Shown here piece by piece: positions 6,276-6,447 of a stretch of DNA of 6,447 nt. Where the stretch lies: positions 1 through 6,447 of the forward strand of contig URYO01000073.1 in NCBI GenBank assembly GCA_900552195.1, written 5' to 3'. The translations under genes were made by a program, and so were the position numbers. The stretch comes from an uncultured Sutterella sp. Its GTDB lineage: Bacteria; Pseudomonadota; Gammaproteobacteria; Burkholderiales; Burkholderiaceae_F. Every line of letters starts with the position of its first letter. Positions within the stretch are counted from its first letter, which is position 1. The notes under the pieces were generated by a model that did not search any database, had not been told where the DNA came from, and was given only the letters and a program-made list of their open reading frames with translations.

Positions 6276-6326
6276 CTGCAGAATGTCTTTAGACTCGATC
6301 GCCGCACCGTCCGTCGTGGGTCTCAG

Positions 6327-6447
6327 ATTACTGCAACCATCGAAGTGCGTGCAGTCTTCAATATTACCACGGTCGGTTTGGTTGCCGGTGCTATGGTGAA
6401 GACAGGTAAGGTGAAACGTTCTGATAAGGCACGCTTGATTCGTGATG
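6327..6447 (+). pseudogene. infB: infB-like fragment (start of IF-2 domain IV), runs off the right edge
   Basis: The plus-strand frame with codons at 6327, 6330 and so on encodes [20 protein letters not shown] followed by [10 protein letters not shown] and then ARLIRD. It aligns without gaps to the beginning of IF-2 domain IV, where bacteria have EVRxVF, then VGxVAGCxV, GKxKR and RLIRD. IF-2 brings initiator tRNA to the ribosome; this domain lies downstream of the GTPase and domain III. Upstream of about 6327 the resemblance stops: none of the three frames shows the expected linker of domain III, and the frame has no ATG before it (a TAG lies at 6189-6191). The N-terminal bulk of the protein, about three quarters or more, is therefore missing. 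It could be a pseudogene fragment, a rearrangement or an assembly join. The homology call rests on motif memory, not on a search. Confidence 0.55.

Noticed and set aside
5941..6399. A plus-strand open frame of 152 codons spanning the fabH 5' end and the upstream region
   Set aside because: Half of it is antisense to fabH, it crosses the leftward terminator, and its last part overlaps the infB-like frame in a different phase without any family resemblance.
6276..6447. A minus-strand gene ending before the terminator, which the terminator direction would predict
   Set aside because: One minus frame stops within this stretch and another stays open, but neither resembles plsX, rpmF or any family I know, and both are explained as antisense of the infB-like frame.

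Overview
The window reads as a chromosomal piece of a Gram-negative proteobacterium. The best guess is Burkholderiales, possibly a Sutterellaceae-like gut commensal. This rests on the acyl carrier protein, whose start and [14 protein letters not shown] core look betaproteobacterial, on the fabH-fabD-fabG-acpP-fabF order, and on a moderate G+C of roughly half. The taxon is inference, because no search could be run.

Left part (1-1686): an IS200/IS605-family insertion. A Y1 transposase gene, tnpA, runs leftward off the window edge and a full-length RNA-guided nuclease gene, tnpB, runs rightward. Their start codons abut in the palindrome CATATG. TnpA is recognisable only for its first 83 or so residues; after that the sequence no longer looks like the family. 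The tnpB 3' end runs into two tandem hairpins that should be the element's right end and the scaffold of a right-end guide RNA (reRNA/omegaRNA). The TAG stop lies inside the second hairpin.

Junction (1685-1827): 143 bp without a gene. It holds about 90 bp of probable host flank with small competing inverted repeats, followed by the intrinsic terminator of the leftward fab operon. TnpB and fabF are therefore convergent.

Central part (1828-6145, all on the minus strand, read right to left): fabH, fabD, fabG, acpP, fabF, the core of type II fatty acid synthesis. FabD makes malonyl-ACP on the AcpP carrier, FabH starts chains, FabG reduces 3-ketoacyl-ACP and FabF elongates. All expected catalytic residues are present. 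fabH-fabD-fabG are tightly spaced. A 110 bp gap with a hairpin and a possible extended -10 promoter separates fabG from acpP. plsX, which often lies directly upstream of fabH, is not there.

Right part (6146-6447): the untranslated region before fabH, then a leftward intrinsic terminator, then a rightward reading frame to the window edge whose last 38 or so codons look like the start of domain IV of translation initiation factor IF-2 (infB), without the upstream part of the protein. This is either a pseudogene fragment, a rearrangement or an assembly junction.

No clearly new system is evident. The items most worth a second look are the tnpB/reRNA unit with its damaged tnpA, the orphan infB fragment, and the matched UUCG terminators that bracket the fab operon.
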